Source: Thermocrinis sp.
GTDB lineage: Bacteria > Aquificota > Aquificia > Aquificales > Aquificaceae
Reading direction: 5' to 3'
Assembly: GCA_020833645.1 (NCBI GenBank)
Contig: JAJHRQ010000002.1
Location: forward strand, 82,280 to 146,279
DNA: 64,000 nt
A model generated the notes under the pieces. It was not told the origin of the DNA, did no database searches, and saw only the letters and a program-made list of their open reading frames with translations. The stretch's first letter is position 1; the number at the start of each line of letters is the position of its first letter. This document shows, piece by piece, positions 17,364 to 27,219 of the stretch. A program made the position numbers and the translations under genes.

Positions 17364-18035
17364 CTATTTTAAACATTCCCACAAAAATCTAAGCGTTGTC
17401 CAATAGCCGGATGCATAAATTCTTCTGATTTCCCATTTACTCGGGCTTTGGGCATAGGTTCCCTTTATGGTAGTAAAGGCATATTGATAACCTGCCTTCT
17501 TTACCATTTCTACTACTTCCCTGTTGTGGTCTCCGTATGGATAGCAAAAGCCCTTTACCTCAACGCCGAGCTTGTCTTCCAAAAGCTTCTTTGAGTCCTC
17601 TATTTCTCTGCGTGCCTCTGGGGGAGGGATTTTTGTCAGGAAGGGATGGGTGAGGGTGTGCGAACCAATCTCTACACCCTCCTTTACAAGGAAGGAAAGC
17701 TCCTCCCAGTTCATTATGGGTTTTATCACGTTCACCTTTCGGTAGTCCCAACGGTTAAACTGCCCTACCAACTTGGCGGGCACAAAGACTATGGCATGAG
17801 CCTTTAGGGCTTTGATAACCGGGAAGGCGTTTTCCAAAAAGTCCCTGTAAGCGTCGTCAAAGGTAAGTAGCACACCTTTGCCCGTAGGTTCAAGCTCTTG
17901 GGGCTTAACAAACCTGAAGTTAAGTCTGTTTAAGAGATTTAGCCAACGCTTGAACTTTTCTGGTTTAACGTAGAGGGATTTCAGCCGGGCATTCTTCGGT
18001 GGTTCTCCCACATTGTGAAACATAAGGACTTTCAT
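17364..18035 (-). CDS. Polysaccharide deacetylase family protein
   Basis: This 223-aa NodB-type carbohydrate esterase has MFHNVGEPP, LLTFDDAYRDFLENAFP (TFDDG-like motif with the catalytic/metal DD), EIGSHTLTHPFL (H-x3-H metal ligands) and FCYPYGDHN. There is no clear signal peptide, so it could act on a cytoplasmic or lipid-linked sugar. The ATG overlaps the stop of the broken kinase gene. Confidence 0.87.
   Translation of the reverse strand: MKVLMFHNVGEPPKNARLKSLYVKPEKFKRWLNLLNRLNFRFVKPQELEPTGKGVLLTFDDAYRDFLENAFPVIKALKAHAIVFVPAKLVGQFNRWDYRKVNVIKPIMNWEELSFLVKEGVEIGSHTLTHPFLTKIPPPEARREIEDSKKLLEDKLGVEVKGFCYPYGDHNREVVEMVKKAGYQYAFTTIKGTYAQSPSKWEIRRIYASGYWTTLRFLWECLK
17366..17371 (-). promoter_or_regulatory. 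-10 element for trpS
   Basis: TAAAAT on the minus strand (17371 to 17366) is 9 nt before the ATG at 17356, at the very end of the upstream deacetylase gene. Confidence 0.4.
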
Positions 18036-18848
18036 AATAGCCTCTGTGCAAGCATATAGTTTATGAGCTCTTTGGCGGTTTTGAACCTTTTTTCATGGTC
18101 CCTTTCAAGCATAAGCCCTAACAACGTCTGGACTTTTGGGGATATTCCCTCCGGCATAGTGTATATAACCAGCTTGTTCCTTCTCAATTTCTCTTGCTCA
18201 TCCTCTGCGTCAAAGGGAGATTTGCCCGTAAGGGTAAAGTAAAGGACGCATCCCAGGGAGAATATATCACTGCTCCTGTGAATTTGATTCTTGAAAACCT
18301 CCGGTGCAATGTATCCCACCGTTCCCTTTATGTTTATTATGCCCGAGTATCCCCTTACCCTAAGGTAGGCTGAAATCTCCAAGCTTCCAAAGGATGCTCT
18401 TCATGACCCTTTTGCCAAAGATGTTGTCGGGCTTTATGTCTCCGTGTATGTAGCCCCTGTTGTGTAAAAACTCTAAGCCTTTGGCAACTTGGAATATTAC
18501 CTTAAGGGCTTCTCCTTCCTCAAGGGGACCATGCTTTGCAACGTAATGCTTGAGATTTCCAACGTCCATAAACTCGTAGATCAAAAAGAGCTCTCCTCTG
18601 TCCTTTTTATAAAGGTAGCTCTGCATGGTTAGGATATGGGGATGGTTATAGAGTATGTGGGTTTGGGCTTCTTTCCAAAGGTAGGGTAGCACAGTTTTAT
18701 CCCTTGCCACCTATAGGGCCACAATTTGCCCTGCATACCTTCCCTTTAGCACCTCCACCTTATAGACCTCTCCAAAGTTTCCTACGCCGATCAAGTCTAT
18801 GACCCTGTACATTCCCAGCAAGATATCTTCTTCTTTATAAAGGCTCAT
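18032..18848 (-). pseudogene. Hanks-type serine/threonine protein kinase, disrupted
   Basis: The frame opens at an ATG (18848) with the glycine loop LIGVGNFGEVY at residues 19-29. At codon 46 the expected VAxK lysine is a TAG stop (18713-18711): the protein reads GQIVAL, stop, VARDK. The frame continues with WKEA, LIYEFMDVGNL and YIHGDIKPDN (catalytic loop HGD instead of HRD) to GDFS (DFG position). It then needs a 1-nt correction near 18363-18368 to go on as RVRGYSGIINIKGTVGYIAPEVF, SSDIFSLGCVLYFTLTGKSPF and a normal end. Two lesions in one gene argue for a young pseudogene; a sequence error could explain the frameshift but less easily the TAG. Confidence 0.85.
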
Positions 18849-18895
18849 ATCCTTACCTTCTAAGTATAAACCCTCTGGAAATTCCGCCCAAAGGG

Positions 18896-18901
18896 TATAA
18901 T
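18896..18901 (+). promoter_or_regulatory. -10 element for the S41 protease
   Basis: TATAAT ends 13 nt before the ATG at 18915. No Shine-Dalgarno is visible, so the leader would be only about 6 nt. Confidence 0.4.
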
Positions 18902-18914
18902 ATTTCCATTCACA

Positions 18915-20024
18915 ATGGGCATTCCTTTCTTACTGCTTATCCTGCTGGCTTACCTTTCTTATGCCCAGGAACAGTGCTCAAAGGAGGAAACCTTAAACAA
19001 GCTAAGGGAGTATATCGTGCGGTATCACCTCTGGAAGAATAAGTTTTCGGAACTTCCACAGTGGAAGGATGAATCGGAAGCCATAGCCTTCTTGCGCTCA
19101 AAGGGAGACAGATGGACTACCATAACAAGGCTTGAGGAGGACAGAACTTGGTATTCAGAAGCAAAGCTCTTTGGATTGGGTATTAGGTGGAACGACGAGG
19201 GGGTAATCGTAAAGGTCTTTGAAGGTTCGCCCGCAGAAAAGGCAGGACTGAGAAAAGGAGACATCATCTACTCAATAAACGGGGAGACGGACAAAAATAA
19301 GTGGAGCTTTACAATAAGAAACACACCTGCCAACACACCGGTAAAGCTTGAGATCATACGCAACGGATTCTTTGAAAGCCTTGAGGTGCAAAAAGGATAC
19401 TTTACCATAAATCCTATTGAAGAAAAAAGGATTATAAACTTAAGAGACAAAAAAATAGGCTACGTTCATCTTGTGAATTTTACAAACCCGACGATAAGGG
19501 AATTTAGACGGACTATGGAAGAATTTGAAAGGGAAGGAATAGATGGGCTGATCATTGACCTTAGCAACAACAGCGGGGGCTTAATAAGCGTTGCAAAGGC
19601 GGTTGCGGATATGTTTTTGAGCGGGGAGGGAGTGATGTTTTACCTGGAGACATCCTCAGGGGGTCTCAGTGTTTATGAATTCAAGTCAGAAAAAACCTTT
19701 AAAAAGCCCATATTTGTAATAGTGAACAAAAATACAGCCTCCGCTGCGGAGCTTTTGGCAAGCCTTCTAAAAAGATACGCAAAGGCAATCGTAGCTGGCG
19801 AGAGAACTGTGGGCAAGTATGTGGGTAGCAATATGTACCCCTTGAACGACTGTGGTTTAGTCCTCAGGCTCGTTACTTTTGCTATGAAGTTCCCCGATGG
19901 CACTTTGGTAGTTGGAGAAAAAGGTATGGAACCAGACTGTCCTGCAGAGGGTGGCAATTTGGAAAAAGCTCTGGAGTGCTTTAAGAGTGCTATAAATTTA
20001 GGAGTTCTTTCAGCTTCTCCTTAA
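18915..20024 (+). CDS. C-terminal processing peptidase, family S41
   Basis: This 369-aa exported protease has a signal peptide (residues 1-17, MGIPFLLLILLAYLSYA), a PDZ domain (VIVKVFEGSPAEKAGLRKGDIIYSING) and an S41 catalytic domain. The nucleophile is the serine in NKNTASAAELLASL and the general base is the lysine in AGERTVGK, the Ser/Lys dyad of the Prc/CtpA family. Such enzymes trim envelope proteins from the C-terminus. The 3' end overlaps the convergent P-loop kinase gene by 35 bp. Confidence 0.9.
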   Translation: MGIPFLLLILLAYLSYAQEQCSKEETLNKLREYIVRYHLWKNKFSELPQWKDESEAIAFLRSKGDRWTTITRLEEDRTWYSEAKLFGLGIRWNDEGVIVKVFEGSPAEKAGLRKGDIIYSINGETDKNKWSFTIRNTPANTPVKLEIIRNGFFESLEVQKGYFTINPIEEKRIINLRDKKIGYVHLVNFTNPTIREFRRTMEEFEREGIDGLIIDLSNNSGGLISVAKAVADMFLSGEGVMFYLETSSGGLSVYEFKSEKTFKKPIFVIVNKNTASAAELLASLLKRYAKAIVAGERTVGKYVGSNMYPLNDCGLVLRLVTFAMKFPDGTLVVGEKGMEPDCPAEGGNLEKALECFKSAINLGVLSASP

Positions 20025-20499
20025 CCTTATGTTCGTCCTCTGAGGTGTCTAAGGTGGGAACTCCCTCCGGTTGTTCAAAAACCTCCTTCTGGCGTAGGTA
20101 AGTTTCTACTCCTGCGTCCGATATATCCTGCCTTGAGGAGAGCCTTTTTATGATCTCTTCCTCTTTGGCAATCACCCAGATGAAAACTGCAGAAGGGAAT
20201 CGTTCCTTTACCTTCTCTCTCTGCCAAGCCCTCAAAAAAGTTGCGTCCAAAACTACGTTTTTGCCCTCCTTTAGCTTTTCTTCCGCCAAGTCAAGCATCC
20301 TCTCATAGACCCTCTTTGTCCATTCTTCGGAGTATATGCCTTCCGAAAAGCCCACCTTTACTTTTTGGGTAGGTTCAATACCTGCCATTTCCTTTCTTAT
20401 TTGGTCGCTTCTGATCCACTCAAAGCCAAACTCCCTATGGAGGATGTTTGCCACAAAGGATTTACCACTGCCCGATAGACCAATGAGAACCACGATCAC
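19990..20499 (-). CDS. Small P-loop kinase (AAA_33/Zeta-like)
   Basis: The 169-aa protein starts MIVVLIGLSGSGKSFVA (Walker A) and has the WIRSDQIRKEM segment typical of small metabolite or polynucleotide kinases, VVLDATFLRAWQRE and RLSSRQDISDAG with LID-type arginines. The substrate is unknown; shikimate-, gluconate- and 5'-hydroxyl-kinase-like families share this pattern. The GTG or ATG start overlaps the thioredoxin-fold gene stop by 4 bp. Confidence 0.75.
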   Translation of the reverse strand: MIVVLIGLSGSGKSFVANILHREFGFEWIRSDQIRKEMAGIEPTQKVKVGFSEGIYSEEWTKRVYERMLDLAEEKLKEGKNVVLDATFLRAWQREKVKERFPSAVFIWVIAKEEEIIKRLSSRQDISDAGVETYLRQKEVFEQPEGVPTLDTSEDEHKVKEKLKELLNL

Positions 20500-20996
20500 T
20501 TTTTAACACCCATGATCTTTAAAAGCTCCGGATTGTAGCCCTCAATAGCTTTGTAATCTTTCAGTATTATGTTGTAAGGCGTCCCGCCTACATTGAGAGA
20601 CTCTGCCAGCCTTATGTGCTCATCCACAAGGGGACACCTTGGCACCTTGGGTGGTTTTTCATCAAACTTACCGGAGAACACTTCATCTAAGGCTTTTATG
20701 GGTTCCTTTGAGCAGGCTATGTAGTCTGCCTTTGCCCTGCTCTCTTCGTGCCCTCTGAAGGGTATTAGAAATATATAAACCTTTACCTTGTCTGGTACCT
20801 TCTTTAGCTCCTGCCATTCTTTCCTGCAATGCCCACAGTCTGGGTTCATAAAGGTGATGAGCTCCGCCTTTCCTCTACCGAAGACTATGGCTTTTTTAAG
20901 TGGAATCTGCCTTACCTGTTCTTTCACAAACTCTTGATAGAGGTCTTGGGCAAAGAGAAAACCCAAGAGCACAAGTAAAGGCAACAACGCTTTCAT
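20496..20996 (-). CDS. Exported thioredoxin-fold thiol:disulfide protein
   Basis: This 166-aa protein has a signal peptide (MKALLPLLVLLGFLFA). It carries NPDCGHCRKEW with the redox pair CGHC, the same dipeptide as eukaryotic PDI, and VGGTPYNII containing the cis-proline. Two more cysteines (IACSKE, RCPLVDEH) resemble the DsbC/DsbG C-terminal region. No DsbC dimerisation domain is present. A GGGAGG ribosome site precedes the ATG. The periplasmic role, isomerase or reductase, is inferred. Confidence 0.82.
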   Translation of the reverse strand: MKALLPLLVLLGFLFAQDLYQEFVKEQVRQIPLKKAIVFGRGKAELITFMNPDCGHCRKEWQELKKVPDKVKVYIFLIPFRGHEESRAKADYIACSKEPIKALDEVFSGKFDEKPPKVPRCPLVDEHIRLAESLNVGGTPYNIILKDYKAIEGYNPELLKIMGVKK

Positions 20997-21066
20997 GAAA
21001 AACCTCCCGCAAACACAAATTATAATTCCTCTTTAAAGCATTAAAATAGGTAGAAGGAGAGAAGCC

Positions 21067-21492
21067 ATGGTAAACCCAGATATACTTCTTCTAGCCATAG
21101 TGAATATATCAGAGGGTGTTAAAGCCTTTATTGGAGACAAGGGTGCCAAGGTGGTTCTTAGAGATGCGGGGAGGCAATCGGGACCAAAGCTTTTGGAAAG
21201 CCTGATAGGACACTTTCCTGGGGTTCTGGATAAGGAGGAAGCCCTTAGAAGGACGTGCATAATACTTGAAGACTTGGGATTTGCAAAAAGTATAAAAAAA
21301 GAGGGTGGGAATATTGTTATAGAAGAGGGCATATTCACGAACGCTATAATGGGGGAAAACCTATCAGACTCGCCGATTATACACTTTTTTGAGGGTTTGA
21401 TAGAGGGTTTTGTTTCCTTTATGAGCAACCGAAAGGTTACTTTGGTGCCGGAGGTGGTTGAAAGGAGCAAGATCATATACAAATATTCATAG
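21067..21492 (+). CDS. Hypothetical protein (141 aa)
   Basis: I do not recognise this soluble protein. A good ribosome site (AGAAGGAGAG) precedes the ATG and an AT-rich TATAAT lies upstream in the 70-bp divergent gap. It is helix-rich at the N-terminus, with GDKGAKVVLRDAGRQSGPKL, then a beta pair (GGNIVIEEGIF). This layout recalls V4R or related small-molecule-binding folds, but that is only an impression. It overlaps the phosphatase gene by 6 bp at the 3' ends. Confidence 0.6.
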   Translation: MVNPDILLLAIVNISEGVKAFIGDKGAKVVLRDAGRQSGPKLLESLIGHFPGVLDKEEALRRTCIILEDLGFAKSIKKEGGNIVIEEGIFTNAIMGENLSDSPIIHFFEGLIEGFVSFMSNRKVTLVPEVVERSKIIYKYS

Positions 21493-22089
21493 ATGGCAAA
21501 GGCTGTTTAAGAGCCTAAGATGAAAGCCTTTACCGTCAAACTCCAACAGGCTTATGCCCGTGTTGTCCATGTGAATGTTCCATAGGTTGTTCAAGGTTAT
21601 CCCGGTTGTCAAACACACGATGGCGTGCAGTGTGCCCCCATGGGCTACTACGCATACCCTTTGGTGTGGCAGTTTCTTTAAGTCCTCCAAAAAACTGCTC
21701 ACCCTCCTTTCAAACTCTCCCATATCCTCTTGGGTAGGTAAGGGGTGGCTGACTGGGTCCCTCAACCAGTTGGTAAAGGTTTCCCTGTGCTCTTCCAGCA
21801 AACTCCAAAAGTGTTTGCCTTCAAAGTCTCCAAAGGACATCTCCCTGATCCTTTCATCTACCTGTAGGGGAACTTCCAAAACATCGCTTATGGTCTGGGC
21901 GGTTTTGTATGCCCTCCTTTGGGGCGATGTGATCACAAGCTCTATGCCTTTGTCTTTGAGTGCTTCTGCGCAAAGGCGCGCTTGAACAAAGCCTAAGGGG
22001 GTTAAGTCACTGTCAAGCCTTCCCTGGAATATTCCCTTTTCGTTAGCTTCGCTTTGGGCGTGCCTTACGAGAAAGATGAGCTTTTTCAT
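21487..22089 (-). CDS. Histidine phosphatase superfamily (phosphoglycerate-mutase-like)
   Basis: The ATG at 22089 gives MKKLIFLVRHAQSEAN with the catalytic RHA/RHG motif; the upstream GTG would start inside the SRP RNA. Other motifs are GRLDSDLTPLG, VITSPQRRAYKTAQ, REMSFGDFEGKHF and VVAHGGTLHAIVC (second catalytic histidine). The 200-aa size fits CobC/PhoE/GpmB-type phosphatases rather than glycolytic mutase, so the substrate is open. It starts 10 nt after the 3' end of the SRP RNA on the same strand. Confidence 0.85.
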   Translation of the reverse strand: MKKLIFLVRHAQSEANEKGIFQGRLDSDLTPLGFVQARLCAEALKDKGIELVITSPQRRAYKTAQTISDVLEVPLQVDERIREMSFGDFEGKHFWSLLEEHRETFTNWLRDPVSHPLPTQEDMGEFERRVSSFLEDLKKLPHQRVCVVAHGGTLHAIVCLTTGITLNNLWNIHMDNTGISLLEFDGKGFHLRLLNSLCHL

Positions 22090-22098
22090 TTTGAAAAG

Positions 22099-22175
22099 CC
22101 CTCGCACCCGGGACGGCGGGCTTACCGTTGCTCCCTTTCGGGCCTGGCGGGGTTCACCCTGTCCCGTTGCGAGGG
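22099..22175 (-). ncRNA. ffs: Signal recognition particle RNA, small bacterial type (4.5S)
   Basis: On the minus strand, CCCTCGCA pairs with TGCGAGGG at the ends and CGGGAC with GTCCCG inside. The apical region contains the conserved domain IV: CCAGGCCCGAAAGGGAGCAACGG, with the AGGxCC side, a GAAA tetraloop and the GGGAGCA asymmetric loop. The RNA is about 77 nt. A perfect TATAAT (22188-22183) is 7 nt before the first base. The 3' end is followed by CTTTTC, at best a weak terminator, and then by the phosphatase ATG. Confidence 0.92.
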
Positions 22176-22178
22176 TAG

Positions 22179-24685
<2,507 letters not shown>

Positions 24686-24694
24686 ATATTCTTA

Positions 24695-26893
24695 ATGCAA
24701 ATCATATACCTCCTGCCAGAAAGTCAGTTTAGCATAAACCCACCTTCCGGCAAGGCAGTTTTCCGAAGGGAAGGGGAAAACCAAAGGCGGAGTCTTGAGC
24801 TTATCCCATCGCGGGAGATAGACCCAAACATTCCCTATCCCCTTTTGAACCCCCTTCAGACCCTTTTTTATCACACCTACGAAAAGGGTAATGCCATAGT
24901 CTCTGCGCCTACCTCCGCGGGCAAGAGCTTACTCTCTTACCTGTTCTTTAAAAAGTTCAAAGGAAGAAAGGCGTACACCGCACCCACAAAGGCACTGGTC
25001 TATGAAAAGGCGGTGGAGTTAAGGAGGTTCTACAAAAGGGTGGATGTTAGGACAGGGGATCGGGTGGTGGAGAACTTCAAGGAAGTATCCGGTGAGCTGG
25101 TGGTATGCACCTACGAGAGCTTGGTTCAAGCCTTCAGGAACTCCGCCCGGTGGGTAAAGGAGCTTTCCGCGGTGGTTGTGGATGAGGTGCATCAAATAAA
25201 AAAGCGTTGGGTGGTGGAGGAGCTTTTAGCATACTGCCTAAAGGAGGGCATTTCTATTCTTGGGCTTTCTGCCACCATACCGGGTGTGGAAGAGCTCGCC
25301 CTTTGGACCTCTTCACAGCTTTTAATAAAAAGCCAGTGGAGACCGGTGCCCCTTGAGAGGTTCTATCACTCATTGCGAGAATTTATGGAAGTCTGCGAGG
25401 AGGACAAAGTAGCCTGCAAACTTTGGGACGCCCTTTGGAAGCTTAGCAAGCCCGACGAGAAGACCATACTCTTTGTGCCCCAAAAGAAGCTGGGCTGGAA
25501 GCTCTTAGAAATTGCCGCCAAGGAAAAGGTGGGCATCTTTAACCAAACACTGCCCTTTGAGGTGGATGAAGAAAGACCTCCAGAGATTGCCTTCCACAAC
25601 GCGGATGTGCCAAAGGAAGAGAGGGAAGCCATTGAGAAGGAGTTCAGAGAAGGAAACCTCCGACTTCTCATAGCCACGCAGACCTTGGCCTATGGGGTAA
25701 ACCTGCCCGCAGACAGGGTGCTCATAATGGTAAGGGTCTTTAAAAACAGAAAGTGGATGTGCATACCCGATGAGCTGGACATTCTACAGATGGAAGGCAG
25801 GGCAGGAAGGCTAGGACTAAAGGAGAAGGGCTATTCCCATCTGATCATTCACGGGGGCAGTTCAAGCCTTGTGGAGGACCTCATAGCAAAGACCTTCTCC
25901 CAGGGTTTTAAGACAGCCATTCAGGAAGAAAAAAACATAGATGTGCTAAGCTTTTTTATCCTACTTGGCTATCTTTATGAAGGCTTTAACTACCAAAGGT
26001 TTTTGGAAAAGTTCTACTCCTTCAGTCAAGTGTCAAAGAGGACAATAGAGAATGTAGAAAGATTTCTCAGGCAAAGGGCATACCTTGAGAGAAATTCCCT
26101 GACACCCAAAGGGCTATTGTGTGTAAGAAGCGGGCTACCTCCCACCAAACTGGAGGAGTTCCTGCGTAGGCAATATATTAGCCTGCCCACTCTGGCGGTT
26201 ATCAGACCTTTACTTTACACCAAACGCTTTGATACACTCTACGACTTTGTGGAAAAGGGAGAGAGCTTTGAAGAGGATGATCACTACGTTAGGGGCATGC
26301 TGGTAAGCTGTGGTCAAAACTGCTTTGAGGACAACACCCATCAGTTTCTCTTTTATACGGAGGGTCTGACCTTTAAGTATCCCAACCTGCGCCATCCACC
26401 GGGGGAATTTTCTTATCTTGGCACAGATGCACTGCACCTTCTAAAGCTTCTGTGGGAGCTCAGAAAAAGCGGCTTTTTGCATGGGGATGATCAAAAACTT
26501 CTTTCGATTGCCCACTCGGTAAAGTTTGGGCTGAGCGAAGATTGGGCCAGTTTGGCGGGAGTGAAAGGCATAGGACATCTCAGGGCAAACCTACTAAAGC
26601 GCACACTAAAGCGGGAAGGTTTGAAACCTCCCGCCCTATTTGAAGAAACCGCCCATCTTTTGGAAAAGCTAAAGCCCTTAAAAGAACTAATGGTGGAAAT
26701 CCTTATAACAGAGAGAAAAGTGGAAAAACCAAGGGCACTGGAGGAGGTCAAAAGACTCTTTAAAATCCTTGAAAACAACGCAAAGGGCAGGCTTATAGAC
26801 GATAGGATACTCTTAATGTATGGCTTTTTGCACTTTGGAGTGGATGTTCTGAGGATGAAGAAGGAGGAAATCATAAAGGAGCTTGGTTTATAA
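24695..26893 (+). CDS. Ski2-like superfamily 2 helicase
   Basis: This 732-aa helicase has APTSAGKSLLSYLFF (motif I), YTAPTKALVYEKA (Ia), VVDEVHQIK (DExH, II), LGLSATIPG (III), ATQTLAYGVNLPADRV (V) and QMEGRAGRLG (VI). The TSAGKS and NLPA forms are those of the Ski2/Hel308 group, and a helix-hairpin-helix (LAGVKGIGHLRANLL) near the C-terminus is consistent with Hel308-type repair helicases. That group is much more common in archaea and eukaryotes. The start ATG has no ribosome site. Confidence 0.85.
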   Translation: MQIIYLLPESQFSINPPSGKAVFRREGENQRRSLELIPSREIDPNIPYPLLNPLQTLFYHTYEKGNAIVSAPTSAGKSLLSYLFFKKFKGRKAYTAPTKALVYEKAVELRRFYKRVDVRTGDRVVENFKEVSGELVVCTYESLVQAFRNSARWVKELSAVVVDEVHQIKKRWVVEELLAYCLKEGISILGLSATIPGVEELALWTSSQLLIKSQWRPVPLERFYHSLREFMEVCEEDKVACKLWDALWKLSKPDEKTILFVPQKKLGWKLLEIAAKEKVGIFNQTLPFEVDEERPPEIAFHNADVPKEEREAIEKEFREGNLRLLIATQTLAYGVNLPADRVLIMVRVFKNRKWMCIPDELDILQMEGRAGRLGLKEKGYSHLIIHGGSSSLVEDLIAKTFSQGFKTAIQEEKNIDVLSFFILLGYLYEGFNYQRFLEKFYSFSQVSKRTIENVERFLRQRAYLERNSLTPKGLLCVRSGLPPTKLEEFLRRQYISLPTLAVIRPLLYTKRFDTLYDFVEKGESFEEDDHYVRGMLVSCGQNCFEDNTHQFLFYTEGLTFKYPNLRHPPGEFSYLGTDALHLLKLLWELRKSGFLHGDDQKLLSIAHSVKFGLSEDWASLAGVKGIGHLRANLLKRTLKREGLKPPALFEETAHLLEKLKPLKELMVEILITERKVEKPRALEEVKRLFKILENNAKGRLIDDRILLMYGFLHFGVDVLRMKKEEIIKELGL

Positions 26894-26894
26894 T
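26889..26894 (+). promoter_or_regulatory. -10 element exactly 7 nt before the thiamine-binding gene
   Basis: TATAAT overlaps the helicase stop codon and is followed by 7 nt and then ATG, so transcription would start at the A of the start codon. Confidence 0.5.
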
Positions 26895-26901
26895 CTTTTT
26901 C

Positions 26902-27219
26902 ATGAGCGTCCTTGTCTTTGTAAGCATGACGCCTTTGGGCAAAGGTGAAAGCGTAAGCCAGTATGTGGCAAGGGTGGTGGATGTGGTGGACAAATCTGGG
27001 CTACCCTACGTGCTCACACCCATGGGCACCATCATTGAGGGTGAAAGCTGGGATGAGGTGATGGATGTCCTCAAAAAAGGCTTTGAAGAGCTAAAAAAGG
27101 ACTGCCCAAGGATCTCCATAACCATGAAGATAGACTACAGAGAGGGCAAATCTAACAGACTCGTATCCAAGGTCAAATCGGTGGAGGAAAAGCTGGGAAG
27201 GGAAGTAAAGAAGTTGTGA
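26902..27219 (+). CDS. Thiamine-binding family protein (DUF77/YkoF-like)
   Basis: This 105-aa ferredoxin-like-fold protein has the family pattern VFVSMTPLGKGESVSQYVARVVDVV, LTPMGTIIEGE and ISITMKIDYREG. Members of this family (MTH1187, YkoF) bind thiamine or its hydroxymethylpyrimidine part. thiO lies two genes upstream. The gene probably has a leaderless mRNA. It overlaps the Lon-like gene by 4 bp (GTGA). Confidence 0.87.
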   Translation: MSVLVFVSMTPLGKGESVSQYVARVVDVVDKSGLPYVLTPMGTIIEGESWDEVMDVLKKGFEELKKDCPRISITMKIDYREGKSNRLVSKVKSVEEKLGREVKKL

